Origin: Methanobacteriota archaeon
GTDB taxonomy: Archaea; Methanobacteriota; Methanobacteria; Methanobacteriales; Methanobacteriaceae
Length of the DNA stretch: 6,411 bases
Assembly (NCBI GenBank): GCA_023434825.1
Contig: JAEYSH010000152.1
Span: forward strand, 1-6,411
Direction of reading: 5' to 3'
Shown here: one piece after another, positions 5,360-6,411 of the stretch
Position numbering within the stretch: the stretch's first letter is position 1
Layout of the letters: each line of letters opens with the position of its first letter
Notes under the pieces: generated by a model
What the model was told of the DNA's origin: nothing
Seen by the model: only the letters and a program-made list of their open reading frames with translations
Databases searched by the model: none
Program-made: the position numbers and the translations under genes

Positions 5360-6411
5360 TTAAATTGTTGAAGTGTAGCGACCCCTTCCTTCAATATCTT
5401 CGATTTTTTCAACTATTGCACTGTAATTATCAGCTTCTTTATATCCTTTTAAAATTTCGTCAAAGCAGGTATCAGCAATTTTGTAATGAATCCCTGAAAT
5501 TGCTTTTTTAAATACCAGGAGATCAACGCCCTTATCTTCAACTAAATCCGAATTTTTTCCAAGCCCAAAATCTATAAATATAATTTTATCCTCTTTTAAT
5601 ATCAAATTAGATGTTGTAAGGTCTCCATGAATGACTCCACAGTTATGCAGTTTGGCTACATTTTCACCAATTTTATAAGAAATTTCTTTAATTTTATCCA
5701 TTTTTGCATCCTTAAAGATCTCTTTTACTATTTTTCCATTGATTTTTTCTAGAACAAGGGCATTTCCTTTTTTATTTATGTCATAAATAAGAGGAGTTTT
5801 AACTCCACAATTTTTAGCTTCTCCTAAAAGCTTTGCTTCTTTCTTTGTCCTTTCTTTCCTCAATCGATGGTCAATTTCTGGAATTCTATAGCTTTTTGGA
5901 ACTCTTTCTTTAATTAAGACATCATGATTTAGCCATTTGTCCGGGTAAATGTTTGCTTCGGCGCCTTTTTCTAAGATTTCTGAAGGCAAGTTTAGATGTT
6001 TATTTGATTTTTTCCTCCAGGGAACATCAACCTGGTCAGTTCTGTACTTTTGGATTACTGTAGTGTCTTTTATTTCCTGTCTTGCTCCATGTTTATACAT
6101 TAACTGGCCCCTCCACGCTATCATGGCACCGTTATCCCCGCAATATTTAACTGGAGGCATGAAAAATTCAGCATAATGTTCTTCTGACATAATTTTAAGC
6201 ATCTCTCGAAGCCTGCTGTTTGCTGCTACTCCGCCGCATAACATAACTTCTTGCTTTTTTGTATGTGCCAATGCACGCTCTGTGACCTCTACAAGCATTG
6301 AAAAAGCAGTTTCCTGTAGACTGTAGCATACATTATTTAAATCAGCGCCGTATTCATATTTTCTAAGGGCTGCTGTTAAAAGTCCTGAAAATGAAAGATC
6401 CATCCCTTTAA
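5360..6411 (-). CDS. kae1: Kae1-Bud32 fusion of the KEOPS complex (5' end outside the window)
   Basis: The reading frame stays open to the right edge, so the apparent ATG at 6401-6403 is internal; it is preceded by K-G, as in the Kae1 core KGMDLSFSG. About 349 residues are visible. The N-terminal part of Kae1, with its HxxxH metal site, is missing (about 190 residues by family length). Counting from that internal Met, Kae1 motifs are SFSGLLTAA (4-12), MLCGGVAANSRL (54-65) and YCGDNGAMIAW (87-97), with D90 the expected metal ligand. Bud32 follows a linker, with GAEANIY (147-153), ATP-binding lysine K165, HGDLTTSN (259-266, catalytic D261), DFG (278-280), and the C-terminal GRGRYTSTI. KEOPS makes t6A37 in ANN-decoding tRNAs. 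Kae1 transfers threonylcarbamoyl and Bud32 is its ATPase partner. The older name O-sialoglycoprotein endopeptidase is obsolete. Confidence 0.96.
   Translation of the reverse strand, partial: KGMDLSFSGLLTAALRKYEYGADLNNVCYSLQETAFSMLVEVTERALAHTKKQEVMLCGGVAANSRLREMLKIMSEEHYAEFFMPPVKYCGDNGAMIAWRGQLMYKHGARQEIKDTTVIQKYRTDQVDVPWRKKSNKHLNLPSEILEKGAEANIYPDKWLNHDVLIKERVPKSYRIPEIDHRLRKERTKKEAKLLGEAKNCGVKTPLIYDINKKGNALVLEKINGKIVKEIFKDAKMDKIKEISYKIGENVAKLHNCGVIHGDLTTSNLILKEDKIIFIDFGLGKNSDLVEDKGVDLLVFKKAISGIHYKIADTCFDEILKGYKEADNYSAIVEKIEDIEGRGRYTSTI

Noticed and set aside
5949..6176. 75-codon open frame on the + strand
   Set aside because: It is antisense to the well-supported Kae1-Bud32 coding region.
6401..6403. 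ATG as the start of a short kinase-containing protein
   Set aside because: The frame continues upstream to the window edge with K-G before the Met, matching the Kae1 interior, so the gene is cut by the window and does not begin here.
1..6411. CRISPR, mobile element, defence or other novel multi-gene system
   Set aside because: No regularly spaced repeats, transposase, integrase, restriction or toxin-like genes are visible. All genes but the ATPase and the membrane protein are recognisable housekeeping families.

Overview
The window looks like chromosomal DNA from a methanogenic euryarchaeon of the order Methanobacteriales, probably Methanobacterium or a close relative. Four things suggest this. 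The DNA is AT-rich. The ribosomal protein S15 is the short archaeal type. KEOPS appears as a fused Kae1-Bud32 protein. A mevalonate-pathway aconitase X, a DUF5518-type membrane protein and a GGTGAT-type Shine-Dalgarno are also present. The assignment rests on protein character and has not been tested by a search.

Layout from left to right: (1) 52-1239 (-) is the aconitase X large subunit, probably phosphomevalonate dehydratase. (2) 1240-1448 is a spacer with its probable promoter and a decayed second copy of the 3' end of the neighbouring DHH gene. (3) 1449-2807 (-) is a RecJ/GAN-like DHH nuclease. It overlaps by 35 nt (4) 2773-3174 (-), ribosomal protein S15. (5) 3225-3788 (-) is an XTP/dITP diphosphatase. 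(6) 3879-4277 (-) is a small DUF5518-like membrane protein. (7) 4278-4542 is a divergent spacer. (8) 4543-5298 (+) is a P-loop ATPase of unknown function and the only gene on the + strand. (9) 5360 to the right edge (-) is the 3' two-thirds of kae1-bud32, which runs out of the window.

The minus-strand genes from 3788 down to 1449 form a tight set, diphosphatase then S15 then RecJ-like nuclease. Together with Kae1-Bud32 they cover clean-up of non-canonical nucleotides, the ribosome, replication or repair nuclease activity, and t6A tRNA modification. This is housekeeping content. I see no CRISPR array, insertion sequence, integrase, toxin-antitoxin pair or recognisable defence operon, so I do not claim a new system. 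The points most worth a second look are the pseudogene-like 3' tail duplication at 1353-1408, the unassigned ATPase at 4543-5298, and a TATTTGAGTA motif recurring near gene 3' ends. Two gene starts are moved inward from the longest open frame: S15 to 3174 and the diphosphatase to 3788.
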